Source of the DNA: Rhodospirillaceae bacterium LM-1
GTDB lineage: Bacteria > Pseudomonadota > Alphaproteobacteria > Rhodospirillales > WMHbin7
Assembly: GCA_902725215.1 (NCBI GenBank)
Contig: CACUVI010000001.1
Coordinates: 434,001 to 498,000, forward strand
Direction of reading: 5' to 3'
DNA: 64,000 bases
Numbering within the stretch: the stretch's first letter is position 1; each line of letters opens with the position of its first letter. Under the pieces are notes generated by a model, which was given only the letters and a program-made list of their open reading frames with translations, ran no database searches and was not told where the DNA came from. Positions 52,796 to 62,100 of the stretch are shown one piece after another. The position numbers and the translations under genes were made by a program.

Positions 52796-53785
52796 ATGTA
52801 CGTTCTTTCCCGCCCCGCTCTTGTCCTGCTGCTGATGATGGCGATCGGCCTTGGCTTTTATCCGTTGGTGGGCGACAGCTATTACATCCGCCTGCTGACA
52901 AAAATCATGGTGCTTGGCCTGTTCGCCATGAGCCTGGATCTGTTGATCGGCTTTACCGGATTGATCAGCCTGGGCCATGCCGCCTTCTTCGGCGTGGCCA
53001 GCTATGCCGTCGCTTGGTACATCGTCAAGGCGGGCGTCACCAGCCTGCTTCTGATTTTGCCGACGGCCATCGGCGCGTCGGCGGCCTGCGCGCTGGTCAT
53101 CGGCTGGCTGTCCATCAGAACGGCGGGCATCTATTTCATCATGATCACGCTGGCCTTCGCCCAGATGCTGCACGCTTTCTTCAAGGATCAGAAGTACTGG
53201 GGCGGCACCGACGGATTCAATTTCTATGACAAGCCCCAGTTGGTTTTCGGCGATACGGTTCTGCTGGATCTCTCGAATCGCCTGACCCTTTATTATTTCA
53301 CCTTTGCCATTCTGGTCTCCGCCTTCGTCTTCCTGATCGTGCTGTTGCGCTCGCCTTTCGGGCGCGCCATTCAAGGCGTGAAGGTGAACGAGGGGCGCAT
53401 GCGCGCCATGGGCTACAACATCCGCCATCTGAAATTGATCAGTTTCATCATCGCCGGTTCGCTGGCTGGCGTTGCGGGCTTTCTTGAAGCGACGCGCACC
53501 GCCTATGTGAACCCGGAACTGATGTCCTGGCACATGTCGGGCAATGTCATGATCATGGTGATCCTTGGCGGCATGGGCACCTTGTACGGCCCGCTTCTGG
53601 GCGCTCTGGCCCTGACCCTGCTGGGCGACAATATTTCCAGCATGTGGGATCACTGGCTGCTCATCATGGGCGCCTTCGTCATCGCCGTCGTCATGTTCCT
53701 GCCTGAAGGAATCGCGGGACTGATCGAAAAAACGGCCAACCGCTTTAAGCGAAAACCTCCCCCCAAGGAGGAGACCGAGCCATGA
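52796..53785 (+). CDS. livM: ABC transporter permease LivM
   Basis: Second membrane subunit, 329 residues, with LVGDSYYIRLLTKIMVLGLF, LLIGFTGLISLGHAAFFGVA (family signature) and AIQGVKVNEGRMRAMGYNIR as the ATPase-contact loop. The C-terminus is basic and Pro-rich (FKRKPPPKEETEP). It overlaps livG by 4 bases. Confidence 0.94.
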   Translation: MYVLSRPALVLLLMMAIGLGFYPLVGDSYYIRLLTKIMVLGLFAMSLDLLIGFTGLISLGHAAFFGVASYAVAWYIVKAGVTSLLLILPTAIGASAACALVIGWLSIRTAGIYFIMITLAFAQMLHAFFKDQKYWGGTDGFNFYDKPQLVFGDTVLLDLSNRLTLYYFTFAILVSAFVFLIVLLRSPFGRAIQGVKVNEGRMRAMGYNIRHLKLISFIIAGSLAGVAGFLEATRTAYVNPELMSWHMSGNVMIMVILGGMGTLYGPLLGALALTLLGDNISSMWDHWLLIMGAFVIAVVMFLPEGIAGLIEKTANRFKRKPPPKEETEP

Positions 53786-54540
53786 GCGGATTTATCCTGG
53801 AAACTCAGAACCTGTCGCGCCATTTCGGCGCCTTGATGGCGGTCGATGACGTGACGCTCAGTTTCGAGCGTGGATTGGTGCACGCCGTACTTGGCCCCAA
53901 CGGCGCAGGCAAAACGACGCTGATCAATCTGCTTTCGGGAGAAATTCTTCCCTCGTCGGGCAGCATTCGCTTCAAGGATTATGACATCACGAGCCTGCCC
54001 GCCAACGAAGTCAGCCATTTGGGAATTGGACGCAGCTTCCAGAAGACGAATATTTTTCCCAACTTCACCTGCTTCGAAAATTGCCGCCTGGCCGCCCAGT
54101 CGCGCATGAAGGGGGTTTTCCACTTCTTCAAACCGGCCCTTTCCTACAAGCGGATCAACGAGCTAGCCGAGAAGGGGCTTGAGATGTGCGGCCTGACCAA
54201 GCGGCGCGACACCCTAGCCCAAGCCATGAGCTATGGCGAGCAGCGCCAGCTTGAAATCGGCATGATGCTGGCCACCGAGCCGGAATTGCTGCTGCTCGAC
54301 GAACCGCTGGCTGGCATGGGGGCCGAGGAATCCCTGAAGGTCATCGAGTTGCTGCGCAAACTGGCCAAGGAACACACGCTGATCCTGATCGAACACGACA
54401 TGGACGCCGTTTTCGCCGTCGCCGACCGTTTGGCGGTGATGGTCAATGGACGTCTGCTGGAAACCGGCACGGTGGCCGAAGTGAGGGCCAGCAAGGCCGT
54501 GCAGGAAGCCTATCTGGGCAGCGACGAGGAGGGGCACTGA
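53782..54540 (+). CDS. livG: ABC transporter ATP-binding protein LivG
   Basis: One of two ATPases powering the importer, 252 residues. Walker A LGPNGAGKTTLINLLSGEIL, signature AMSYGEQRQLEIGMMLATEP, Walker B LLLLDEPLAGMGAEE and switch His in LILIEHDMDAVFAVADRLAV. Coupled to livM (4-base overlap) and 1 base from livF. Confidence 0.94.
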   Translation: MSGFILETQNLSRHFGALMAVDDVTLSFERGLVHAVLGPNGAGKTTLINLLSGEILPSSGSIRFKDYDITSLPANEVSHLGIGRSFQKTNIFPNFTCFENCRLAAQSRMKGVFHFFKPALSYKRINELAEKGLEMCGLTKRRDTLAQAMSYGEQRQLEIGMMLATEPELLLLDEPLAGMGAEESLKVIELLRKLAKEHTLILIEHDMDAVFAVADRLAVMVNGRLLETGTVAEVRASKAVQEAYLGSDEEGH

Positions 54541-54541
54541 C

Positions 54542-55261
54542 ATGAACGCCGTCACCCCCATGATCGAAGTCGAGAATCTGCAAACCTATTACGGCGCCTC
54601 GCATGTGCTGCATGGCGTGTCCTTCCACGTCAATCCCGGTGAAACTGTTTGTCTGATGGGCCGCAACGGCATGGGCAAAACGACGACGCTGCGCTCGATC
54701 ATCGGTCTGACCCCGCCGCGCCACGGCACGGTGAAGGTCGAGGGAACCAATGTCACCGGCTGGCCCGCTCATCGAGTGGTCAAGAAAGGCATCGCCTTCG
54801 TTCCTGAAAACCGCGGCATCTTTCCCAACCTGTCGGTGCGCGAGAATTTGATCATGGCGTCCAGGCCCAACCGCCAAGGGCGCGTTGACTGGAGTTTCGA
54901 GCGTGTGGTCGAGACCTTCCCGCGCCTGGGCGAACGGCTCGACAACATGGGCAATCAGCTTTCCGGCGGCGAACAGCAGATGCTGACCATCGGCAGGGCA
55001 CTGATGACCAACCCCGACCTTTTGATTCTCGACGAGGCGACGGAAGGCTTGGCCCCATTGATCCGCAAGGAAATCTGGTCGGTGATCAAAACCATCAAGG
55101 CGACAGGCATTGCCTCGATCGTGGTTGACAAGGATGTAAAGTCGCTGCTGGAAATCAGTGATCGCGGACTGATCATGGTCAAGGGCCGCATCGTCCATGA
55201 CGGACCCGCCGCCGAACTGGCCGCCAATCCCGAGCTGCATGTGCGTTATCTGGGCGTTTGA
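54542..55261 (+). CDS. livF: ABC transporter ATP-binding protein LivF
   Basis: Second ATPase, 239 residues. Walker A MGRNGMGKTTTLRSIIGLTP, signature QLSGGEQQMLTIGRALMTNP and Walker B LLILDEATEGLAPLIRKEIW. The usual switch His is replaced: the segment reads IASIVVDKDVKSLLEISDRG, with Asp-Lys-Asp where EQN or EHD is common. It ends in a 4-base overlap with a small Cys-rich gene. Confidence 0.94.
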   Translation: MNAVTPMIEVENLQTYYGASHVLHGVSFHVNPGETVCLMGRNGMGKTTTLRSIIGLTPPRHGTVKVEGTNVTGWPAHRVVKKGIAFVPENRGIFPNLSVRENLIMASRPNRQGRVDWSFERVVETFPRLGERLDNMGNQLSGGEQQMLTIGRALMTNPDLLILDEATEGLAPLIRKEIWSVIKTIKATGIASIVVDKDVKSLLEISDRGLIMVKGRIVHDGPAAELAANPELHVRYLGV

Positions 55262-55500
55262 TCTTGTCTGATTGTTCGCCCGACGGGCTGGCCTATGAAT
55301 CCACGCTCACCTGCCCATCCTGCCAACATCGCTGGATGGAAGTCATGCCCGCCAATGCCTGCATTCAATGGAGCGACTGCCCCGCCTGCGGCGCCAGACT
55401 GAAGCCGAAGGCCGGAGACTGCTGCGTCTATTGCAGTTACGGCTCTGTTCCCTGCCCGCCCATTCAGAAGGCCGGACGCAGTTGCTGTTCGGGCGAATAG
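55258..55500 (+). CDS. GDCCVxC-motif cysteine-rich small protein
   Basis: An 80-residue protein with 12 cysteines or so. It has a zinc-ribbon-like Cys-x2-Cys ... Cys-x2-Cys half (LTCPSCQHRWMEV, DCPACGARLKP), then the hallmark GDCCVYCSYGSVPCPPIQ. This motif defines a small family in which some members carry selenocysteine; here all positions are ordinary TGC/TGT codons. The likely start is TTG at 55258, overlapping the livF stop, or TTG at 55264. The function is unknown; metal or thiol chemistry is suggested by composition only. Confidence 0.72.
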   Translation: MILSDCSPDGLAYESTLTCPSCQHRWMEVMPANACIQWSDCPACGARLKPKAGDCCVYCSYGSVPCPPIQKAGRSCCSGE

Positions 55501-55513
55501 AGCGGCCTGCGAA

Positions 55514-57352
55514 TTACTTCGCCAAGGCGAGGTAAAAGGACGTCCCCTCACCCGGCGTTGAGTCAAGCCAGATGCGCCCCCCCATATGCTCGACGATTTT
55601 CTTGCAGATCGCCAAGCCGATGCCGGTCCCCTCATACTCGTCTTTCGAAACCAGGCGTTGGAAGATGCGAAACACCTTGTCGTAATATTGGGATTCGATG
55701 CCGATCCCATTATCGGACAGGCAAAGCAGCCATTCGTCCTTCTTCTCCTCGCAGGTCAGTGTGACGACGGGCGGGCGATCTGGATGGTGGAATTTGATGG
55801 CGTTGCCGATCAGGTTCTGGAACAGGCGCACCAAGTCGCCGCGCGCCCCGGTCACGAAAGGCAAGCGATCCGGCAAGACAACTGTCGCATGGGCTTCTTG
55901 GATCGCCATCTTCAAATTAAGCTGGCATTCCTGTAGGACGTCGTTCAATGAAACCGACCCGTGAAGGCCAGCGTCTTGGCCAATCCTCGAATAATCGAGC
56001 AGGCTTAGAATAAGGCTGTCCATGCGCTTGGCGCCGCCGATGGCGTAGCCGATATAGGTGCGCATATCTTCTTCGATCTCAGGGCCCAATCGTTTGTTGA
56101 TCAAGCCGATATAGCTGCTGATCATGCGCAAGGGTTCGCGCAGATCGTGGGAGGCCACCCAGGCGAAACTTTCAAGATCTGCATTGATGCGCCGAAGATC
56201 TCTGGCTTGCTCTTCAAGCTGACGATTGATTTCGCCGATACGCGCTTCGTCGGCCATTCGCTGGGTGATGTCCTCGGTCACGGTCACGAAATAAAGGGGC
56301 CTATCGTCGCTGTCGCGCGTCAGCGCCGTGGTGATGCGCGCCCAGATCGCCTGACCGTCCTTGCGGATATAGCACGTCTCCCATGCGTCATGCTGCCTTT
56401 CCCCCGCCAAGATCGCCTTGACGCGCTTGATGTCCGTTTCCAAGAACTCGGGGGCCGAATAGCGACGATAGTTGGTGGACAGCAATTCCTCCCTGGGATA
56501 ACCAAGGATGGCGCATAGACACTCATTCACTTCAAGCCAGTCGCCCGTCGTCGAAACGATCGACATGCCAACCGCCGCCTGTTCGAAAATATTGCGGAAG
56601 CGTTCGGCCATCGCCCGGATTTCCCGCTGGCTATGGTCGTGCTCGTCCAGCAGTTGGTTGAAGGTCTGGCAGATGACGCCGATTTCATCCTCGCGCTGAT
56701 TTGGCGCCCTGGCTTGCTTGCCATCGCGGATGGCGTGAATGGTGCGTTCAAGATCGCCAAGCGGCTTCAAGATGACGCCTCGGAACAGCATCATGACGGC
56801 AAGCCCATACATAAGGAACAGGGTGCCGAACAAACTGAAGATGGCGATTTGGCGCTGTTTCGAGGCCTTGTAGGCCCTCTCGTGCGATTCGTCGGCCACA
56901 TCCTTGAGATCGCGCAGGCTGGCCTGCAACTGCGTGGCGTCTTGGAACAGCTGAGACGCCAAAACATCGATTACATCCGCCGATTGACGGCTGTCTTGCC
57001 TAGCGGAAGTCAGCTTCTCCAGCAGGGGCGACAGATCGGAATAGCGAATGAGCAAAGCGCCATTGATCTCGCCTAAATCCGGATCGGCGATATAGGCCTG
57101 ATCGCTGATCAGACGCCCCATTTCCACATACTGGCTTTGCCATTGTGAGATCGCCCTAGGCTCGCCGTACAGCAATACTTCCTGCGTCAGCTGAATCAGC
57201 CGCATGCCCTGGTTGGCGACATGATCCAACCTTTCCTTACGGCTTGTGTCTTCGACAAAGGCGTACTGGCTGTAACCGACGGACAGCAAGGCCGTGCCGG
57301 TCAGAACAGCGCCAACTGTCAGAACGGCACGAAACCCTGTCTTGATGTCCAT
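55514..57352 (-). CDS. PAS-domain sensor histidine kinase
   Basis: A 612-residue membrane histidine kinase. Helix 1 (about 9-29), a helical periplasmic domain (about 30-170), helix 2 (about 172-192), HAMP (about 195-245), PAS with PAC (about 250-370), a coiled coil, then the kinase core. H-box WVASHDLREPLRMISSYIGL with phosphorylatable His, N-box LIGNAIKFHHP, and G boxes LSDNGIGIESQYYDKVF and EGTGIGLAICKKIVEHMGG. No receiver domain and no adjacent response regulator. It begins 6 bases after a membrane-anchored binding protein, which probably feeds it ligand information. Confidence 0.9.
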   Translation of the reverse strand: MDIKTGFRAVLTVGAVLTGTALLSVGYSQYAFVEDTSRKERLDHVANQGMRLIQLTQEVLLYGEPRAISQWQSQYVEMGRLISDQAYIADPDLGEINGALLIRYSDLSPLLEKLTSARQDSRQSADVIDVLASQLFQDATQLQASLRDLKDVADESHERAYKASKQRQIAIFSLFGTLFLMYGLAVMMLFRGVILKPLGDLERTIHAIRDGKQARAPNQREDEIGVICQTFNQLLDEHDHSQREIRAMAERFRNIFEQAAVGMSIVSTTGDWLEVNECLCAILGYPREELLSTNYRRYSAPEFLETDIKRVKAILAGERQHDAWETCYIRKDGQAIWARITTALTRDSDDRPLYFVTVTEDITQRMADEARIGEINRQLEEQARDLRRINADLESFAWVASHDLREPLRMISSYIGLINKRLGPEIEEDMRTYIGYAIGGAKRMDSLILSLLDYSRIGQDAGLHGSVSLNDVLQECQLNLKMAIQEAHATVVLPDRLPFVTGARGDLVRLFQNLIGNAIKFHHPDRPPVVTLTCEEKKDEWLLCLSDNGIGIESQYYDKVFRIFQRLVSKDEYEGTGIGLAICKKIVEHMGGRIWLDSTPGEGTSFYLALAK

Positions 57353-57358
57353 ACCGTC

Positions 57359-58363
57359 CTACTTGGTGAAGACACCGACGGCAGCAGGCTTGACCGCGCG
57401 CAAATCCGAGGCATGAATCGTTTCGGCGTAGTTGGGAATCTGCTCTCTATTGTTTGCCTTGGCGATCCAGCGCGACACGCTGTCCATGGCCTCCAGGATT
57501 TCCTGGGGCAAGGTGACCGCCAATTGCATGCGCGGCCAGAGCTTGTCGATATAGATGGCGTCCAGGGCAAAGCGCTTGATCAGATAGGCCTTGGCCTGCT
57601 CGGGATTGGCGCGCACCCAGTCCTCGGCCAGAATCAATCCCTTCAGAAGTTTCTGAATGGCTTGCGACTGAGCGTCCAGATGTTCCTGGCGCCCCACAAG
57701 CAACAGATTGGCTTCGGTTCCACGTTCCATCAACTTGACGGCATTGTCGCCCAAAGCGTCTTCGATGGCCGAGACATGGGGTTCCCAGACGATCGCGGCA
57801 TCGACCTCGCCAGAGATGGTCTTCTCGACGATCTGCTTGGGAGTCAGGTTGACCGGCACCACATCCTCAAGCGTCAGTCCCTGGAGGGCCAGAAAAACAA
57901 CCAGATTATGCTCGGCGCTGGAAGTGGCGGGAAAGGCGATCTTCTTGCCCTTCAGATCGAAATGGGTGGTGATGCCATGATCCTTGCGGCCGATGAATCC
58001 CTTGTTCCAATAGCGGCAGATGCCGGCCAGAATGCGCAGGTTCTTCTCGTCGAACGAACGCTTGGCGACCACCAGTTCGGCCGCCGTGGCAATATCGACC
58101 TCGCCAGCATGCATCGCCTTGACGGCGGCATCGCCCGAGGGGTAGCCCTTGATTTCCACATTCAGCCGGACTTGATCGAAAAAGCCCTTGTCCTTGGCAA
58201 TCCATTCCAAGGCCCCGACATCGCCTTCATAGGCGCCCAGGCGGATCGTATGAACAGGCCCCGGCATCAGAAAATAGACGGCGGCGCCGACAACGGCAGC
58301 CCCCAAGGCCAATATGGCGATCAGCATCCCGCTTCGGCTCTTTTGAGCCTTATTTATTTCCAT
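57359..58363 (-). CDS. Membrane-anchored NrtA/SsuA-like solute-binding protein
   Basis: A 334-residue type 2 periplasmic binding protein of the nitrate/sulfonate/thiamine-precursor class, anchored by an N-terminal helix (SGMLIAILALGAAVVGAAVYFL). It has AYEGDVGALEWIAKDKGFFD, GEVDIATAAELVVAKRSFD, KKIAFPATSSAEHNLVVFLA and VDAAIVWEPHVSAIEDAL. No ABC permease or ATPase is nearby. It is instead followed 6 bases later by the histidine kinase gene, so it more likely serves as a sensor subunit. ATG 58363 (MEINKAQKSRSG) is preferred to an upstream frame start at 58429. Confidence 0.87.
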   Translation of the reverse strand: MEINKAQKSRSGMLIAILALGAAVVGAAVYFLMPGPVHTIRLGAYEGDVGALEWIAKDKGFFDQVRLNVEIKGYPSGDAAVKAMHAGEVDIATAAELVVAKRSFDEKNLRILAGICRYWNKGFIGRKDHGITTHFDLKGKKIAFPATSSAEHNLVVFLALQGLTLEDVVPVNLTPKQIVEKTISGEVDAAIVWEPHVSAIEDALGDNAVKLMERGTEANLLLVGRQEHLDAQSQAIQKLLKGLILAEDWVRANPEQAKAYLIKRFALDAIYIDKLWPRMQLAVTLPQEILEAMDSVSRWIAKANNREQIPNYAETIHASDLRAVKPAAVGVFTK

Positions 58364-58633
58364 TGTCGCCGCCCTATCGCAAAAGGATGAACGAATTGAT
58401 CCGTTCAAGCATTCAGCACCCTTCCTCATGGCGCTTCTGAATCCTAGCCAAACAGGGCTTCATTTTCATCAAAATTCTGCATACGCAGAGAATTCACAGT
58501 AATTAATTTTAGAAATTACCGCACAATCAATTACTTGATTAAGCGACGCAACGAGAATTATGAGAGAAATATTCTGAGAAGATACAGAAGGCCAAGAGAT
58601 GGACGCCTGCGAATTATCATATTCAACTTGCAG
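58364..58633. other. AT-rich intergenic region
   Basis: 270 bases with a markedly AT-rich core (58490-58630) unlike the surroundings. It presumably holds the promoter of the minus-strand binding-protein/kinase unit and the end of the DUF4863-like transcript. No gene or clear terminator was found. Confidence 0.5.
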
Positions 58634-59107
58634 TTACCTTGTAAATGCGATCTTACCTTTGGGGAGCAAGTATAAAACCAAGGCTGGCCCGCCGGTAACC
58701 GTGGGATAATGACCTGAACCGGGCGGATAGACCAGCCACCCCGCGTCGCAAGAATCAAAGCGCGCCGCCGGAGTTTGCGGCATCGTCAAGACGATCTCGC
58801 CCATTGGATGGGAATGATGGGGGCCGTAGTCATGCGCCATCGACACCACATCGACTGAAAAATCATGCAATTTAGGGGAAGGCTCGCTCACGCGGCCCCA
58901 ACGCACATCGCCCCGTCCTTCTTTGCACATCCAGCCCTCGGCAATGGCTTGGCGGCACAAAGATTCGATATCGGCAAAGATCGGCGACGAGGCGGGGTAT
59001 TTCTCGTTCAGAAAGGCTTCCATATCCTTGCCCACCGGCATGTCGGCAATCGCCGCCGAGATGCTGGCCATATGCGCATCGAATCGCTCGCGCGTGGTCT
59101 GGGTCAT
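58634..59107 (-). CDS. DUF4863-like protein (4-hydroxylaminobenzoate lyase-related)
   Basis: A 157-residue protein starting MTQTTRERFDAHMASISAAI. The second half looks like a small beta-barrel (cupin-like) with VDVVSMAHDYGPHHSHPMGE, where a His cluster could bind metal, and DAGWLVYPPGSGHYPTVTGG. I associate it with DUF4863, whose characterised members are 4-hydroxylaminobenzoate lyases and which often occurs near aerobic benzoyl-CoA genes. This is from memory of the family and moderately sure. It follows the large PAS-GGDEF-EAL gene by 7 bases, so the two may be co-transcribed. Confidence 0.6.
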   Translation of the reverse strand: MTQTTRERFDAHMASISAAIADMPVGKDMEAFLNEKYPASSPIFADIESLCRQAIAEGWMCKEGRGDVRWGRVSEPSPKLHDFSVDVVSMAHDYGPHHSHPMGEIVLTMPQTPAARFDSCDAGWLVYPPGSGHYPTVTGGPALVLYLLPKGKIAFTR

Positions 59108-59114
59108 GGAACGC

Positions 59115-62100
59115 CTACCATTTCGGATCGCGGTTCATCAGGGACTGAGCGTCTGCCTCGGGGATCGGGCGCGAGAAATAATAACCTTGCGCATAATGGC
59201 AGCCAAGCTCTCTCAGCACTTCGTATTGTTCGACCGTCTCGACACCCTCGGCAATGATCTTCATGCCAAGATTGGTGCCCAGCGCGATAATGGCGCGCAC
59301 GATTTCCATGTTCTCGCGCTTTTCGAACATGGTGGCGACGAAAGAGCGGTCTACCTTCAGATAATCGAAGGGGAAGCGGTGCAGATAGCTAAGGCTGGAA
59401 TAGCCGGTCCCAAAATCGTCAATCGACAACGACACGCCCAAAGCCTTCAGATTGGACAGCCATTCGGTAGCCACTTCCGGATTGTCCATCAGCAGGCTTT
59501 CCGTGATCTCCAGCTTGATGTGGAAGGGGTTGAACGCGTTTTCATCGATCAAGTCGGCGATGCGGTCGATCAAGCCCGGCTCTTTGAACTGACGCGCCGA
59601 AATATTGATGCTCATCATCATTTGCTTATCTTGGTCGCGCTCGCCGTTCCAGGCGTGCATGCGGCGGGCCGATTCTTCGATCACCCACCAGCCGATGGGA
59701 ACGATCAGGCCAGTTTCCTCGGCCAGGGGGATGAAATCGCCCGGCGGCACGATGCCACGCGTGGGGTGGCGCCAACGGATCAAAGCCTCGAAACCGGCAA
59801 TGCGGCCATCATCCATGCCGACGATCGGCTGATAAAACATCACCAGTTCGTTGCGCTCGAAGGCGCGCCTGAGATCGGACCCCAATTCAAGCTGCTTTGA
59901 CGAATGCACGCGCATTTCCGGGCTGAACAAGGCGATGCGGTCACGGCCCACCGACTTGGCTTCGTACATCGCCAGATCGGCATCAATCAACATGTCTTCA
60001 GGCCGCTCATAGCCTTCATGAACGAGGGCAATGCCCATGCTGGCGGTGGGGTAGATTTCCTGGCCAAGCAGGCTGACCGGCTTGGTCATGGCCTGACGCA
60101 GGCGCTCGGCGATGTCCAAGGCGCTTTCCCGGCTGGCCACATCTTCGATCAGCAGGGCGAATTCGTCGCCGCCCAGGCGGGCCACCGTATCGGAAGCGCG
60201 CCTGGAATTGTCCAGGCGCCTGGCGATGGACACGATCAGGCTGTCGCCCGCCGAATGCCCCAGACTGTCATTGACGTATTTGAAATGGTCGAGATCGAGG
60301 AACATGACTGCGAACAAGCGGTTTGAATCGCGCTTCGATCTGGTCAGCGCTTGGCCAAGACGATCCATGAACAACGCCCGGTTTGGCAATCCGGTCAGTC
60401 CATCATGGAAGGCGTCGTGCAGCAATTGCTGTTCGGTTCGCTTGCGCTCGGTAATGTCGGTTTGCGATCCCGCCATGCGCGCAGGCCGCCCTGACATTGG
60501 GTCGGCCACTGAAGAGCCGCGCAACAACATCCAGCGATAACGGCCATCATTGTGGCGGATGCGGTATTCCACCTCGACATGGGTCGTCGCCCCCACCAGA
60601 TGCGCATCGAGCGCCGCCTTCAACTCGTCGATATCGTCGGAATGCACGCGCGAGAACCAGTCATCGACGCCGCCGCCGATCTCATCCTCCCGGCATCCCA
60701 ACATGCTTTTCCAACGCTGGGAATAGTAGACTCGGTTGTTCTTGATATCCCAGTCCCACAAGCCGTCGTTCGCACCTTGCGCCGCCAGGGCATAGCGCTC
60801 CTCGCTTTGCTTGAGCGCCGCCTCGCGCCGCTTCAAGTCGGTGACGTCGGTATAGGTCAACAGCACTTTGCCGTCGTCCAAACGACGCGCCGACACTTGG
60901 ACGACGGCGCCGCTGGCCAGTTGCCGCTCGACCTTGGAAAAGGCCAATTCGCCGCCCTGGGCGATTTGCCAATCCGGATCGTCCTCGCCGATGGCGTCGC
61001 CGCGCTCGCTCATGAAGCGCATGATGGTGACGACATGCGTGCCGCTGGTGGTCAAACGTCCTGGCAGATTCAGCATCTTTCCGAACAGATCGTTGACGTC
61101 AAGAAGCCGCAGATCGAAATCGAAAATGGCGACCGCCTGGGTGATGTTGTCAAGCGTGGCCTCGAGAAGCGCCTGCTTCTCGACGGCTTCATGCTCGGCC
61201 AGCTTGCGTTCAGTGATGTCCTCGACCGTGCCTTCATAATACAGCACCTTACCCGCAGCATCCCGGACGGCGCGGCTGTTTTCCGACACCCACAAGGCGA
61301 CGCCGTCGCGGCGCAAAACCTGATATTCGAATCCCCTGACCTCGCCCGCCTCGCCCATCAGCGAAAGATAGCGGTCGCGGTCGTTGGAATTCAGATAAAT
61401 CTGGCAGGAAATATCAACCACATTGCCCATCAGATCTTCGACGCTGGCATAGCCGTACAGCTTGGCCAAGGACGGACTGGCTTCGATATAGCGCCCGTCC
61501 GGGGTCGATTGGAAAATACCCTCGGCGGCTTGCTCGAAGATGGAGCGATAGCGTCTTTCGCTGTGGCGCAAGGCCTCCTCTGCCGCCTTGCGGTCGGAAA
61601 TATCGCGCAGCACGACGGTATACAGCTTGCGGCCGGGCAGGTGCAGTTCGCTGATCGAGGCTTCAAGCGGCACTTCGCCCTCATCCTTGCGCCGCCCCTC
61701 GACCTCGAAGGTCTCCTGTTCGACCAAATCATCAAGACATTCGCTTTCCTTCACGCAACCCGATTGGCAGTGCAAGAAAAGATTGGGCATCAGCAAAGCC
61801 GCCCCTTGCCCCAGAACTTCATGCGCCGAATAGCCGAAGACGCGCTCGGCCGCGGGATTGAAGGATTCAACCAACCCATCGCTGTCGATGGTCAGGATGC
61901 CGTCGGCCACGGTATAGAGAATGCCGTGCAACCGGTCTTCGCGGGCCTTCAAGGCGCTTGTGGTCTGGCGCAGCTCCTCGGTTCGCTCGGCGACGCGCTG
62001 CTCGAGCGTGGCATTGGCGGCTTCCAGCGCCGCCTGGGCGCGCTTAAGCTCGGTAACGTCGCCCACCGATCCGACCAGACGGACGGCGCGCCCCATCTTG

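Noticed and set aside
55258-55500. Selenocysteine in the GDCCVxC protein
   Set aside because: All motif positions are TGC or TGT; no in-frame TGA and no SECIS-like need.
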